Assembly: GCF_000372725.1 (NCBI RefSeq)
Contig: NW_005201392.1
Location: forward strand, 743,259-807,258
From: Emiliania huxleyi CCMP1516
Lineage: Eukaryota; Haptophyta; Isochrysidales; Noelaerhabdaceae
Length of the DNA stretch: 64,000 nt
Reading direction: 5' to 3'
Of this stretch, positions 1 to 15,145 are shown piece after piece. Both the position numbers and the translations under genes were made by a program. Under the pieces are notes generated by a model. The model searched no databases. It saw only the letters and a list, made by a program, of their open reading frames with translations, and was not told the DNA's origin. Position 1 is the stretch's first letter, and every line of letters begins with the position of its first letter.

Positions 1-783
1 TTGGCTCAGATCGCTCGTCGGTGGCCTGGAGTAGCATTTGCTGATTTGAGACGCTGTAAGTTGGTGGGAAAAGCGAGCTGCAAAAAAAAGAAATTCGTCG
101 CGGATACTCTGACTGGGCGAGCAGGAGAGCCCCACCTGTGCCCCTGATCGTCCTTCCAAAATCCTGCTCGTGCAGGTGGGGACCCTGTCCTCCTCCCCTA
201 TCCCTCCATCCGCCATCCCTCGTTATTGGGGTGCCTGTTTTTTTTCTTTCTTTCTTTTTCTGACTGGGCGACGGCTAGCACCACACTCCTCTCCTTAAAA
301 TCCCTGTGTGGTGGCGGCGTGCCGTCCTCCCATCCCTCCCTTGGGTTGCTTGTTCTCTTTCTTTCTTTTTCTGACACACTTTTTCTCATGGTTGGCCCTG
401 TCGGCTGTCTCGCGACGTCCGACGACTCGCGTCTAGACGTGGAGTCGCGAGGGTTGCCCCACCACCTCTTGTGTGTTGGAGAAGTTTACCTTACCTTACC
501 TTGCTTCGCTCTGCAGCACGCTCTGCAGCCGCTCTCGCGACCCCTTCGCGTCGACACGAGACCTGTGCACCTGGTTGCTGGCCGCCAGCCATTCGGCACG
601 TATGGGCGAGCCAGCAACCCCGCCTCCTCCACCTGCAGCTCTCCCCTCTGGTCCACCCTTCTGCCCCGCTAGCCCCGCCTCTCCGCCCCCGCGCGGCCGC
701 CTCGCTCTCCCCTCCTCTGCCTGGGCTGAAGATCGGCCGACCCCCTCGGGCCGTCTCCGCTAGGCTGCTCGGCCCCGACCGCA
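1..783. repeat. Intergenic repeat-bearing stretch
   Basis: I see no convincing gene here. The stretch contains degenerate tandem blocks beginning with the motif TCTGACTGGGCGA near 105 and 261. Positions 139-199 match, in inverse orientation, positions 12231-12290. Positions 312-395 match, in inverse orientation, positions 33500-33594. Pyrimidine tracts (TTTC)n lie at 238-262 and 355-375. The right end runs into the 3' side of the isomerase gene, which reads on the minus strand. Confidence 0.5.
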
Positions 784-6096
<5,313 letters not shown>

Positions 6097-6236
6097 CGTT
6101 GCGGCGTCGAGTATCACTCGAGCGGCTACAAGCGAGGATGCACAGCGGATGCCGAGCTGTGCCGAAGCCGGCGGCCGATAACCCGTTCACGGCGGCTCGC
6201 CGTCGTCTTGCACTGGCACCCTGGCGGCACCCCGGA

Positions 6237-6292
6237 GTTGCATGCACATGTGCATGTGCATGCACATGTTGTGCATGTCACATGCACATGTA
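6237..6292. repeat. CATGCACATG palindromic cluster
   Basis: Overlapping CATGCACATG and TGTGCATG units give an almost self-complementary 50-base tract. A shorter version, TGCATGTGCATGCACATG, occurs at 24691-24710. It precedes the RCC1-like remnant. Confidence 0.6.
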
Positions 6293-6296
6293 GGCT

Positions 6297-6640
6297 CGAT
6301 GCTGCCCAAGAAGGCCTTGGGTGGGCTGGAGCATGGCACAGCCTCGCCCTCACCGCCGACGGCGCGGTCTGGGATGGATGGATGGAGCTGGGGCGATCGA
6401 TGGGCGTTCGTTGTGGCCAGCTGGGTGGGCCACGGCGACGAGCTGGCTCAGCTGCTGCCCAAGAAGGTCGAGGCCTTGGCTGGCCAGCGCGTCGTCGCTG
6501 TCTCGGCTGGAGATAAAGACAGCATATCGCCACATCACCGCCGACGGAGCTGTCTGGAGCTGGGTGGGGAAGCTTCATCCGGACCCTTGGACACCAAACC
6601 GATGGCGCACACCTCGACATGTCATCATGTCAATCTGAAC
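6297..6640 (+). pseudogene. Degenerate RCC1-repeat gene fragment
   Basis: The DNA encodes recognisable blade pieces: LPKKALGGLEHG, HSLALTADGAV, WSWGDRWAF, then LLPKKVEALAGQRVVAVSAG. They fall in different frames and are broken by small indels and stops. The same phrases occur in the intact genes at 12775 and 49602, so this is a decayed paralogue or partial copy of about two propeller blades. No start codon or F-box segment is present. Confidence 0.75.
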
Positions 6641-8724
6641 AGGCGAGGGCTTCGTTTTGGAACAACACAAGGTCTTTGTGGCGGCGGTGAATGGCACGTG
6701 CGGGGTGCGGCGGCCGACGCTTTGTCCTTAGCCTGGCCGGGGCCAAGGCGTGCGAGGAGCTCGCATTAACCCCTAAACGGCTGCGGCTCCCATATGGGAG
6801 CTTCGTGTTTTCATGTAAAGAGAAAGCCAGCTGTCTTGTGGGTCGATATGGCCGATCCATCGATTCACACGTGCATGGCAGACGACCCGGGCAACTCCAC
6901 GCTGCCTGACCCCAACCGCTTGAGTCAGCATTCGCGTCTCGGAGCGGGAGATGCACGAAAACCGGTCAGCTTCCTTTCCCGCAGCATCGATCTATTACAC
7001 CGCCGCGTTTCGATCACCGATCACCCCCTGAATAAGGAGTGCTGAGCTCCTAGGCCGGTGATCGGTGACCAGGTGACCGGCCGGTGATCATGCAGCTAGT
7101 GGGTGGTGCCCCGGCCGCCGTAAGCGTCATCCACGCCCGCAAGTATCACCCCCATCGGGATGCCGACACGAGGACCGCGACTCGACTCTCCTCGCTCGAG
7201 AGAGGCGAGACGAGAAGCACGATAGAACACACACGAGATCCTTCCTATGTTTGTTGCATAGCCTATGTGAGGAGGAGATTTTAAAGACTCTCTCTTCCCT
7301 ATGTGTGATATGGCATCGAATATGGCAGGCCACTCTCAAGCCCTACAAGCATCAGATCACCCAGTTGGGCAGGGTTGACATCGTGATTCCGCGGACATTT
7401 TCTTTTTTCTGCTGTGAAAATTCCGGCGTGGAGAGAGGGGAAACCCCGACCGGGAGGGAGGGCCCAGACCTACCTACCCTCCCTACCTACCCCGGCATGA
7501 GGTCCGGCCAAGCAAAAAGGGCACACCTGATTTATTTGGATTTTCGGGACTTGCAAGAGAAGACTTGCAATGAAATCTCGTACATACAGATCGGCGGGGA
7601 TGTCGCAAGGGGAATGAAAGGTGCCATCTTCGGCGACACCGGATTTCGTCCTCCTCACTCGGGGGACCTCGTGGGGCGCGTCGTTCGCACCGCACCTGGA
7701 CTCTGCCCGCCGCGGCTGAGTCCATGCACGCACATCGTGAGTCTAGTTGTCTGCTTACGGAGGAGCCGGCGAGCGCACGGCCGCCACGCTCCCCGCAGAT
7801 GCCGCCACGCTCTCCGCTCTCGCACGTCATTGACCAGGAGCAGCAGGAGGATGCTGCGGCAGCACCCAGCCCACCGGCTCGAAGCAACCCGGCTCCATTT
7901 GTACTCTGTTCGCCGATCAAGTCAACCGGGATTGACCCTCGAACGATCCCGCCCCGAGACGTTCAGGGTCAGAAGGCGCCGCCACCGGCGCCGGTGCGGC
8001 CTCCACGGGTGACCAGGGCAAAGGGTGTGAGCTGGAAGTCGCCGCGGCCTGAGGGACGGTGTGCACTTTAGCAGCTTCCCGGCCCCAACCTGATGGCAGT
8101 CGCGCTGCGCACGCTGACCGCACAACCCAGCCGTCCACAACCTAACGGGCCGCACTCTGCGTCGCTCTGCGAGCTGGCTGCAGGGAGGCTGCAGGCCGCC
8201 CCCCATCTCCCATCCAATCCATGCACCCTGCCTGAGTTTTGGCTGCGACAGATGCAGCGTTTTTCCCTCCGAGAGACCTCCGTCTGCTTCTTGCGAGTCC
8301 GCCCACGCGCGTAGATATATCCGCTACCCGCTCTCCGCTCCGGCCGCGCGCCACCCGCCCCATATATCGGTGCGCCATCGGCACCGCCCCAGCGGCCCGC
8401 GCCCCCGTTCCCGCCCCAGACGCCAAAGCGCGATTTTCCAGCAGCTCAGCCACATGTGTGGTCAATTTTCGTGCATCACTCTTTTGTGCAGTAAAAACTA
8501 AAAAATCAAACCAAAACGCCGCGCGCGGAGACGGGCTCGGTACGCCTGGACGCCATAAGGGCGCGCTCGATGGAGGGCAACCTCCGCTGGGGGAAGGTTT
8601 GGGGGAGGCCGGAGGTTGAGCAATTTGTGTGCCCTTGGCGCTGGGGGGAGGGACTGAGACTCACCTTTGCCACCACCGCCACGCGCCACCCGCGCCAGGG
8701 ACTCGCCGCGCCATAGTTACAGGC
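6641..8724. other. Intergenic region without a recognised gene
   Basis: Open frames up to 253 codons exist on the plus strand (7251-8012), but I recognise no family and composition does not mark them as coding. A GATCACCGATCACC/GGTGATCGGTGACC inverted repeat lies at about 7012-7090. The right end is the 3' flank of the helicase gene. Confidence 0.4.
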
Positions 8725-11536
8725 TCAGTCCGCCTTTGCCCTCGCTTTCTTTGGCCGCTTCGCCACCCCATTGGCGCCTCCGCCGCCGCCCTCGCCGCCG
8801 CCGCCGCTCCACGCGCGCTTGGCGACCGCCTTGCGAGAGCGCGGCTTGACCGCGATCGCCTTTCGCTTTTGCTTGCGCATTGGTTGCAGCCGGAGCATCC
8901 AGTCCGGCACACCGCAGCCGCTCGCCTTCATCACGTTTGCGATGGAGCGCAGCTGCTCGACGTCCTGCTCCGGGGGAGGGGGAAAGGCGGGTGAACGAAC
9001 GACCGCCCCACTCCACCTCTCTGCCGCGAGGGTGCCGTCGCTCCATCTCTCTGCCAGGGTCCGCTCCATCTCTCTGCCCAGGGGTTGGCCGTGTGCTCCG
9101 GGGGCGTCGGGTGGCCAGTCGTGGAATGTGCGCTGGGGCGGTCGGGCCACACTGGGCCGCGCTTCCTGCTCGGTGAAGAAGGTGACGGCCTTGCCCCGCA
9201 TGCCTGCGCGGCCGGTGCGGCCGATGCGGTGGATGTACGAGACGGTCGTCTGCGGGAAGTCAAAGTTGACCACCAGTTTGACGCCCTTGAAGTCCATCCC
9301 GCGCGCCTACGAGGAGGGTCCTAGAGGGGTCCTAGAGGGCCCCTAGAGCAACCCCTCGAAGTCCATCCCGCGCGCCATCAACTCCGTGGCGATGAGCACC
9401 CAGACCTGCCCCTTGCGGAACTGGTCCACAATCGCGTCGCGCTGCGCCTGCGACGGCTCGGCGTGGGGAGGCGGAGGGGAGGGAGGCGGTGGAGAGGGAG
9501 GCGGTGGAGAGGGAGGCGGCGAGCTTGGAGGCGGCGGGCGATCGAGGAGGCGGGCACGGTGGCGGTGGAGGGGTGGGGGTGGTGAGGGTGGTGAAGGTGG
9601 CGGTGGGGGCGGTGAGGGTGGTGAGGGTGGCGGAGGAGGGGGTGGCGGAGGAGGGGGTGGCGGAGGAGGAGGGTGGCGGAGGAGGAGGGTGGCGGAGGGG
9701 GTGGCGGAGGAGGAGGGTGGCGGAGGAGGCGGCGGCGGGCGGGAGCCTGCGAGCGGTCTGCGTGGATCGCCTCGACGCGCAGCCCGTCCAGCACGAGCTC
9801 ATGGAAGAGCTGCACCGCGCGCTCCTGTGCGGCGGCGAGCGCTCGAGCTGAGGGTCTCGGCGGAGGGAGCTGGGAGCTACCCCCCCCCCCCCAACCCCCC
9901 CCCTTTTTTTGGCGGCGCCGTGGACTGCACAAAGATGAGCACCGGCTGATCTCGGGTGATCTCGGGTGATCTCGGGTCATCTCGCCTTGGACTGCACGAA
10001 GATGAGCACCGGCGGCTGGATGCCCTGTCTTATCATCTGCCGCAGCGCGAGCATCTTGCCGTCCTCGCGGCCGACGAAGACGAGGGACTGCTCGACCGTC
10101 TCGGCCGCCGCGTTCTTCTCGCCCACCACCACCCGCACCGGCTGCCGCAGCACCGTGTCTGCGAGCGACTCGATGGCGGGGAGCATCGTCGCCGAGAAGA
10201 GGGCGCGGCTGACTTCGGCGTGCGAGCAGGCGGCGAGCAGCGTGTCGACCTGCTCGAGGAAGCCCAGCTCGAGCAGCTTGTCGGCCTCGTCGAGGACGAG
10301 CAGCCGAACCTCCTGCGGCCGGCGGTGGAGGGCGGCGCTGGCGGCGCTGGCGGCGCTGGCGGCGCTGGCGGCGCTGGCGGCGCTGGCGGCGCTGGCGGCG
10401 CTGGTGGCGCTGGCGGCGGGGGCGGCGCTGGCGGCGGGGGCGGCGGGGGCGGCGGGGGCGGCGGGGGCGGCGGGGGCGGCGGGGGCGGCGGGGGCGGCGG
10501 GGGCGGCAGGACGGGGGCTGGGGGGCGGGGGCTGGAGGGTGGGGACGCAAGGCGGGGTTGGCGGGTGGCGGAGGGAGGGGATGCAAGGCGGGGTGCTGCG
10601 AGGGTGCTGCGAGGGTGCTGCGAAGGTGCTGCGAAGGTGCTGCGAGGGTGCTATCGCGACCTGCAGAGGCAGCAGCCCTCTGTCGACCAGGCCGACCAGC
10701 CTCAGAGGTGTCGAGACGACGACGTCATACTTGACCAAGGAGGGCGCGCCGCCGCCGCCGCCGCCGCCGCCGCGCGCCTCCGCGAGCGCCGCGGTCACCA
10801 TCTTGCGCGTCAGCAGCGCCACGCTCACCTTCCCGCCCGCTGCCAGCTTGAGCACCTCGCGGTGCGTCTGCCTCGCCAGCTCTTGCGTCGGCGCAACCAG
10901 CACGGCGCGAGGGCCGCGCGGCGCGCCGCCGCCGCCGCCGCGCCGCCGCGCCGAGGAGCCGAGCCGCTGCAGCATCGGGACCACGAAGGCGGCCGTCTTT
11001 CCCGACCCCGTCGGCGCACACGCGAGGAGCTCTCGGCCGGCGAGCAGCGCGGGCACTGCCTGCATCTGCACCCTCGTCAGCTCGTGGTAGCCGGCCGTCA
11101 TCATGTTTTGGTAGAGGTACGGCCGCAGCCCGTGCGCCTCCGACAGCTGGTGCGCGGACTGCGCCAGGGGAGGCACGTCGTTGCCGTACGCGTGGATCCG
11201 CAGCGCCTTGCGCAGCTGGTTTGCCTCAGCGACCGCTCGGGCGCTGCTGGCGGGTGCGGCCGAGGCGGCGGCGGGCTCATCGTCGGCCGCAGGCTCAACG
11301 GTGGCCGCAGCGCCCTTCCGACCGCGGCGGCGTGGCTGTCGTCCGGAGGGCGCCGCGGAGTCGGAGGCTGCGGCGGTGGCGGCCGGAGCGGGAGCGGCGG
11401 CGGCATCGCCAAAGAAGTCGAGCGAGGTAGTCTCAAGCTGCGCGGGCGGGCGAAGAGCTGGCTCCTGTGCGTTGGTGCTCCTGCTCGCCCTCTTGAAGCG
11501 GCAGCCGGCGGATAGGCTGAAGCCGCCGCCAGTCAT
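8725..11536 (-). CDS. DDX52: DEAD-box RNA helicase, ROK1/DDX52 type
   Basis: A predicted ATP-dependent RNA helicase of the ROK1/DDX52 subfamily, which acts in small-subunit ribosome assembly in the nucleolus. Motifs in order: motif [12 protein letters not shown] near 11010, Ia PTQELA (Q where R is usual), motif [14 protein letters not shown] near 10280, SAT motif LFSATM near 10200, [11 protein letters not shown] near 10090, [11 protein letters not shown] near 10000, [21 protein letters not shown] near 9800, RGMDFKG near 9290, and [10 protein letters not shown] near 9210. The Lys/Arg-rich tail ends at TGA 8725. I chose the ATG at 11536 because [11 protein letters not shown] aligns with the usual N-terminus; an in-frame ATG at 11626 is an alternative. 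Introns hold GGC/GCC-rich tracts (about 10312-10666 and 9470-9770) and three show downstream-exon copies at their 5' ends. Confidence 0.88.
8975..9150 (-). other. DDX52 intron with GA-AG boundaries
   Basis: Exon ACCGAGCAG joins GACGTCGAGCAG to give [15 protein letters not shown], the expected helicase sequence. The intron begins GAAGCGCGG and ends CCGGAGCAG. The flanks share GAGCAGGA. No GT or GC donor gives the right protein. The position is approximate at the 5' side. Confidence 0.65.
9307..9375 (-). other. DDX52 intron, GC-AG, 69 nt, 22-bp exon copy
   Basis: The intron starts GCGCGCGGGATGGACTTCGA and the following exon starts GCGCGCGGGATGGACTTCAA. The insert is a CTAGAGGGG/CCTCTAGGA repeat ending TCGTAG. 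Splicing restores [14 protein letters not shown]. Confidence 0.85.
9470..9770. repeat. GGAGG/GGTGG low-complexity tract in DDX52 intron
   Basis: Purine-rich GGAGGGAGGCGGT and GGTGGCGGAGGA units are repeated over about 280 bases. On the gene strand the intron runs from TCGCAG|GCTCCC to CCGTCGCAG|GCGCAGCG, a GC-AG intron. The flanking TCGCAGGC is duplicated. Confidence 0.75.
10312..10666 (-). other. DDX52 GT-AG intron with (GGC/GCT)n array
   Basis: Exon GGGCTGCTGCCTCTGCAG joins GAGGTTCGGCTGCTCGTC, giving [18 protein letters not shown]. The intron begins GTCGCGATAGC and contains about 200 bases of CTGGCGGCG and GGGGGCGGC units. It also contains five GGGTGCTGCGA units near 10585-10650. Confidence 0.75.
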
Positions 11537-12774
11537 GGCGCGGATGTGGAGCGACTGGTGGAGCGACTGGAGCTGGTCCACGTCGTCGCTGGCCGATGCG
11601 GTAAATAGCCAGGCTATGCGGTCCATACGTGCTGCGGGTGAGCTCTCCCTTCAGCACGCCACAAGCACGCAGGGGCAGCAGTGATAGGGCTTCAAACGCG
11701 GACTCAGGGGAGCACGGCGCTGGCGTGGGCGAGCAACTAGCTCTCCCGCGCGTTCCGGCAAGCGCGGCCCGCGGTGTTTGTTGCCCAGACAGAGAGTCGT
11801 TTCGTCCGCAAGTTTTTTCTGCATGGCTCTGCGGCCGCGCAACTCACAGGCAGCCTCCCTGCCTCAGCTGTTACAGGCGCCATTTTCCCTCCCTGCTCGC
11901 GGCCTGTCGAGGGCGCACGAGGAAAGTCACGGCTCGGATTTCACGCCCCGGCGGGGGGGTGTTACAAGTGGTGCCTCATGCCAGTTTCGGGGGTCAAACC
12001 CTGCCCGCCCCCTAGGACCCCGGGCGGCACCGGCGCGTAGCCACCGCTAGGATCTGCCAAGCAAGGATTGCTAGCAGCCGGCCAGGCGCACAGTCCACAG
12101 CGAGGGCGCTCCCAATCGCTCCAGCCGCGAGCGCCTGTGAGCGCGCCGGGAGGGTCTGCTCTCCTCACAATCCATCGGAGCGCCCTTCTTAAATAAATAA
12201 ATAAATACAACGGACACGCCAAACGAGGGGTGGGAGAAGGACAGGGTCCCCACCTGCACGAGCAGGATCTTGTAAGGACGATCAGGGACACCGGGGAACG
12301 GGAGCGGGGAGCGCATCGCGACACGGAGGGGGGCTGGGCAGGGTTCACCCTCACGACAGGGTCCCAGGGATTCCTCTCTCGCCCTTCTTTGCGACGGCTA
12401 GATCGCGAGACGATTTCTTTTCCTCGGCGGGTTCGGAAAGGGGGTCCGTGAGATCCTCCGGAGAGCGGCGGACGTGCTACAGAACAAGCTGACGCGGGCC
12501 CAGTACCTCGATGAGGTGACTTGGACCACCAAGAGCTGGCTGGGGCTGCAGAAGCAGCGCATCTCAGTCGTTCTTCACACGGCCATCGCAGAGCAGGTCG
12601 TGAATGAGCTTGCCTGTGGCGGGGGTGGGCGGGTGCACGGAGCTAAGTGCCTCGCCACCCTCGCAGGAGTCGCTTAGGCGGCTCCCGTGGTGTACCTGTG
12701 TTCGTGCCAGTGCGCGCCAGTCCAGTGCCCAGTGTTGTGCGAGGGAGTTTTGTTGTAAGATTCTTTTCCTCGCG
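11537..12774. other. Intergenic region upstream of the first RCC1 gene
   Basis: No recognised coding gene. Positions 12231-12290 are the inverse of 139-199. An AAATAAATAAATAAATA run is at 12191-12207. Positions 12668-12774 belong to a dispersed repeat (CAGTGCGCGCCAGTCC ... GAGTTTTGTTGTAAGATTC) that also appears three times at 36620-36900. A 67-codon frame at 12474-12677 is unassigned. Confidence 0.45.
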
Positions 12775-14187
12775 ATGTCCACCCCTTCGCGCCGCCGCTC
12801 GCGCCGCCTCGCCTCCGCCTCCACCGCCGCCCCCTCGCCAGACGCGCCGCCGCCCGCCCGCCTGCTCGACCTCCCCAGGGAGCTCCTCGTGCGCGCCCTC
12901 TCTCGCTGCGACCCCGCCGACATCGCTCGCGTCGCGGCCGTCTCGCTGCTCTTCCACGCCTCGCTTGCGCTGGAGGCCATCCGCTTGTGGGCGCGAGAGC
13001 GCGGCTTCGAGCTGCCGGCGCAGCCCGAGGGCGAGAGCTGCGCCGTGCGGTGGCTGTGCCTCGCTGCGTTGCTGCGCGAGTCCAACCCGCCGGCGAGGGC
13101 GGCTGCAGGCGAACGGCACAGCCTCTTCATCGACGGCGAGGGGCGGCTCTCGTCGTGCGGAAAGGCTGAGAGCTGGACGCCGGGACTGCTCGGGCACGGC
13201 GAGGGGGTGACGCGGCTCAACTCGCCGACACGCCTCCCTTCCCCGCTGGGCGGCGAGCGCGCCATGAGTGTGACGGCGGGAGCTGCGCACAGCCTTGCCC
13301 TCGCCGCCGGCGGCGGCGTCTGGAGCTGGGGCTGTGCGGTCGAAGGCCAGCTCGGCCACGGCGACGACCAGACCCAGCTGCTGCCCAAGAAGGTCGAGGC
13401 GTTGGCGGGGCAGCGGGCCATCGCTGTGTCGGCTGGAACCGCGTACAACCTCGCCCTGACCACCGACGGCGCTCTCTGGAGCTGGGGCGAGGGAGGCTTT
13501 GGCCAGCTGGGCCACGGCGACCAGCAGAGCCAGCCGCTGCCGAAGAACATCGAGGGGTTGGCAGTCCAGCGCGTCGTCGCTGTGTCGGCTGGAGCCCGGC
13601 ACAGCCTCGCCCTCACCGCCGACGGCGCCGTCTGGAGCTGGGGCGGTGGAGGTGGGGGCAAGCTGGGCCACGGCGGCGAGCAGAACCAGCTGCTGCCAAA
13701 GAAGGTCGAGGCGTTGGCTGGCCAGCGCGTCGTCGCTTTCGCGGCTGGAGGCTTCCATAGCCTCGCCCTCACCGCCGACGGCGCTGTCTGGAGCTGGGGT
13801 TGGGGACATGATGGCCAGCTGGGCCACGGCGACCAGCAGATCCAGCTGCTGCCCAAGAAGGTCGAGGCGTTGGCGGGTCAGCGCGTCGTCACCGTGTCGG
13901 CTGGGCCCTACCATAGCCTCTGCCTCACCGCCGATGGCGCTCTCTGGAGCTGGGGCGAAGGAGCCCTTGGCAAGTTGGGCCACGGCGCCGCGCAGAACCA
14001 GTCGCTGCCGAAGAAGGTCGAGGCCTTCGCTGGCCAGCGCGTCAACGCTGTGTCGGCGGGAGGGTCGCACAGCCTCGCCCTCACCGCCGACGGCGCCTTC
14101 TTTACCTGGGGCCACGGCGGCCACGGCTCCCTAGGCCACGGAGAGGACCTGTCCAACCAGCTGCTGCCCAAGAAGATCGAATCGTGA
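12775..14187 (+). CDS. F-box-like protein with RCC1 repeats
   Basis: A 470-residue intron-free protein. Residues about 30-70 (LLDLPRELLVRALSRCDPADIA ...) look like an F-box-type helix pair, preceded by an Arg/Ser/Ala-rich tail. From about residue 160 six RCC1 repeats of roughly 52 residues follow, each with HSLALTADGAVWSWG and QLGHGDQ..LLPKKVEALAGQRVVAVSAG, predicting a beta-propeller. Known F-box proteins recruit targets to SCF ubiquitin ligases, so an adaptor role is plausible but inferred. The start ATG in CGCGATGTCCACCCC is shared with the paralogue at 49602. The repeats are very alike at DNA level, suggesting recent expansion or homogenisation. Confidence 0.8.
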   Translation: MSTPSRRRSRRLASASTAAPSPDAPPPARLLDLPRELLVRALSRCDPADIARVAAVSLLFHASLALEAIRLWARERGFELPAQPEGESCAVRWLCLAALLRESNPPARAAAGERHSLFIDGEGRLSSCGKAESWTPGLLGHGEGVTRLNSPTRLPSPLGGERAMSVTAGAAHSLALAAGGGVWSWGCAVEGQLGHGDDQTQLLPKKVEALAGQRAIAVSAGTAYNLALTTDGALWSWGEGGFGQLGHGDQQSQPLPKNIEGLAVQRVVAVSAGARHSLALTADGAVWSWGGGGGGKLGHGGEQNQLLPKKVEALAGQRVVAFAAGGFHSLALTADGAVWSWGWGHDGQLGHGDQQIQLLPKKVEALAGQRVVTVSAGPYHSLCLTADGALWSWGEGALGKLGHGAAQNQSLPKKVEAFAGQRVNAVSAGGSHSLALTADGAFFTWGHGGHGSLGHGEDLSNQLLPKKIES

Positions 14188-14555
14188 TTCGTGTGCATGC
14201 GATTACGATTAATTCAGCGGTCTGCGCCTGCGGGCCCTGCGGGCGCGAAACAGACTGTGCGCATAACCTTAATGCTTATTTAGAGATAAGAGTGTTATTG
14301 GGGGTTAACGGTTTCTTTTTTCGAACGAGCCGAGAGCTACACTGGACCCCCCCCGGGGGACAGTGACACTGACGAATCCACCACACAACACTCTCTGGCT
14401 CTGACTCACAGACTGCTCACAGGACCCCGCGGCACACTGTCGTGTGAAAGAGGGGTTAAAATAATTGTAAAAAAATCTCGTTTTGCTCCCGGTACAGGAG
14501 AGCTCAGCGCTAGTGTCGAGGGGTATAGAGCTCTAGCCGACAAGCCCAAGCCTAC

Positions 14556-15145
14556 ATGGCCGAGGCTCGCAGCACAATGGGCGCCGCTGCCATTCCTGCC
14601 GCAAAGCCACTTGCGACCTACGACGACGCGATTCAGTCGCAGCGCATTATGACCGCGTTCTTCGAGCTCGAGATCACCGGCGACTTTGAGGCGCTCAAGG
14701 CGGCAGTGAATGAGTGGACGGCCTGCGAGCGCAGCAAGTGCCCGGGCACAAATGCGCAGGAGTTCTACATTAGTGGCGACAAGAAAAAAATGTACCTCCT
14801 CGAGACCTTCGACGACGAGGACGCGCAGGTGCAACACAAATGGGTGGGATCGAGACGCACTGCAGTATGCGCCGAGCTATTATTGGATCGAGGCGCACCA
14901 CCCAAAGCTTAGTTTTCCAGCAACCTTTGTTCGTCGACCCTCAGGCGCATCACTGCATGGCCTTCGCCGACCCGGCTCTGACAGGAACAGGGTTCGCCTC
15001 GATGAACAAGCATGTGAAGTGGATCGGCTGGAAGTACTTTGGGAATCTGACGCCGGCTGTGAAGGAGCGCATCCCGCCCATCGAGGCCGCGCTCGGCATT
15101 CAGTGCACGATTTTCCCTGCCCTCGGAGGCTTCCGGAAGAAGTGA
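14556..15145 (+). CDS. Small ABM-like alpha/beta-barrel protein, two exons
   Basis: Predicted product of 170 residues, joining 14556-14843 to 14921-15145. The GT-AG intron of 77 nt begins GTGGGATCG and ends TTTTCCAG, giving QVQHKWQPLFVDPQ. This is one of the few introns here with a clear pyrimidine tract and no exon copy. The first exon (FFELEITGDFEALKAAVNEWTA ... YISGDKKKMYLLETFDDEDA) resembles an antibiotic-biosynthesis-monooxygenase type ferredoxin-like half. The second half has a similar layout (HHCMAFADPALTG). Family assignment is weak. No signal peptide is evident. Confidence 0.6.

Noticed and set aside
7251..8012. 253-codon plus-strand open frame as a gene
   Set aside because: No recognisable domain, no helpful start context and composition like the surrounding non-coding DNA; left unannotated.
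9956..11515. 519-codon plus-strand open frame rich in Gly/Ala
   Set aside because: It is a shadow of the GC-rich DDX52 gene on the minus strand, where helicase motifs are unambiguous.
12643..14124. 493-codon minus-strand open frame opposite the first RCC1 gene
   Set aside because: It is the antisense of repetitive GC-rich RCC1 blades and has no family features of its own.
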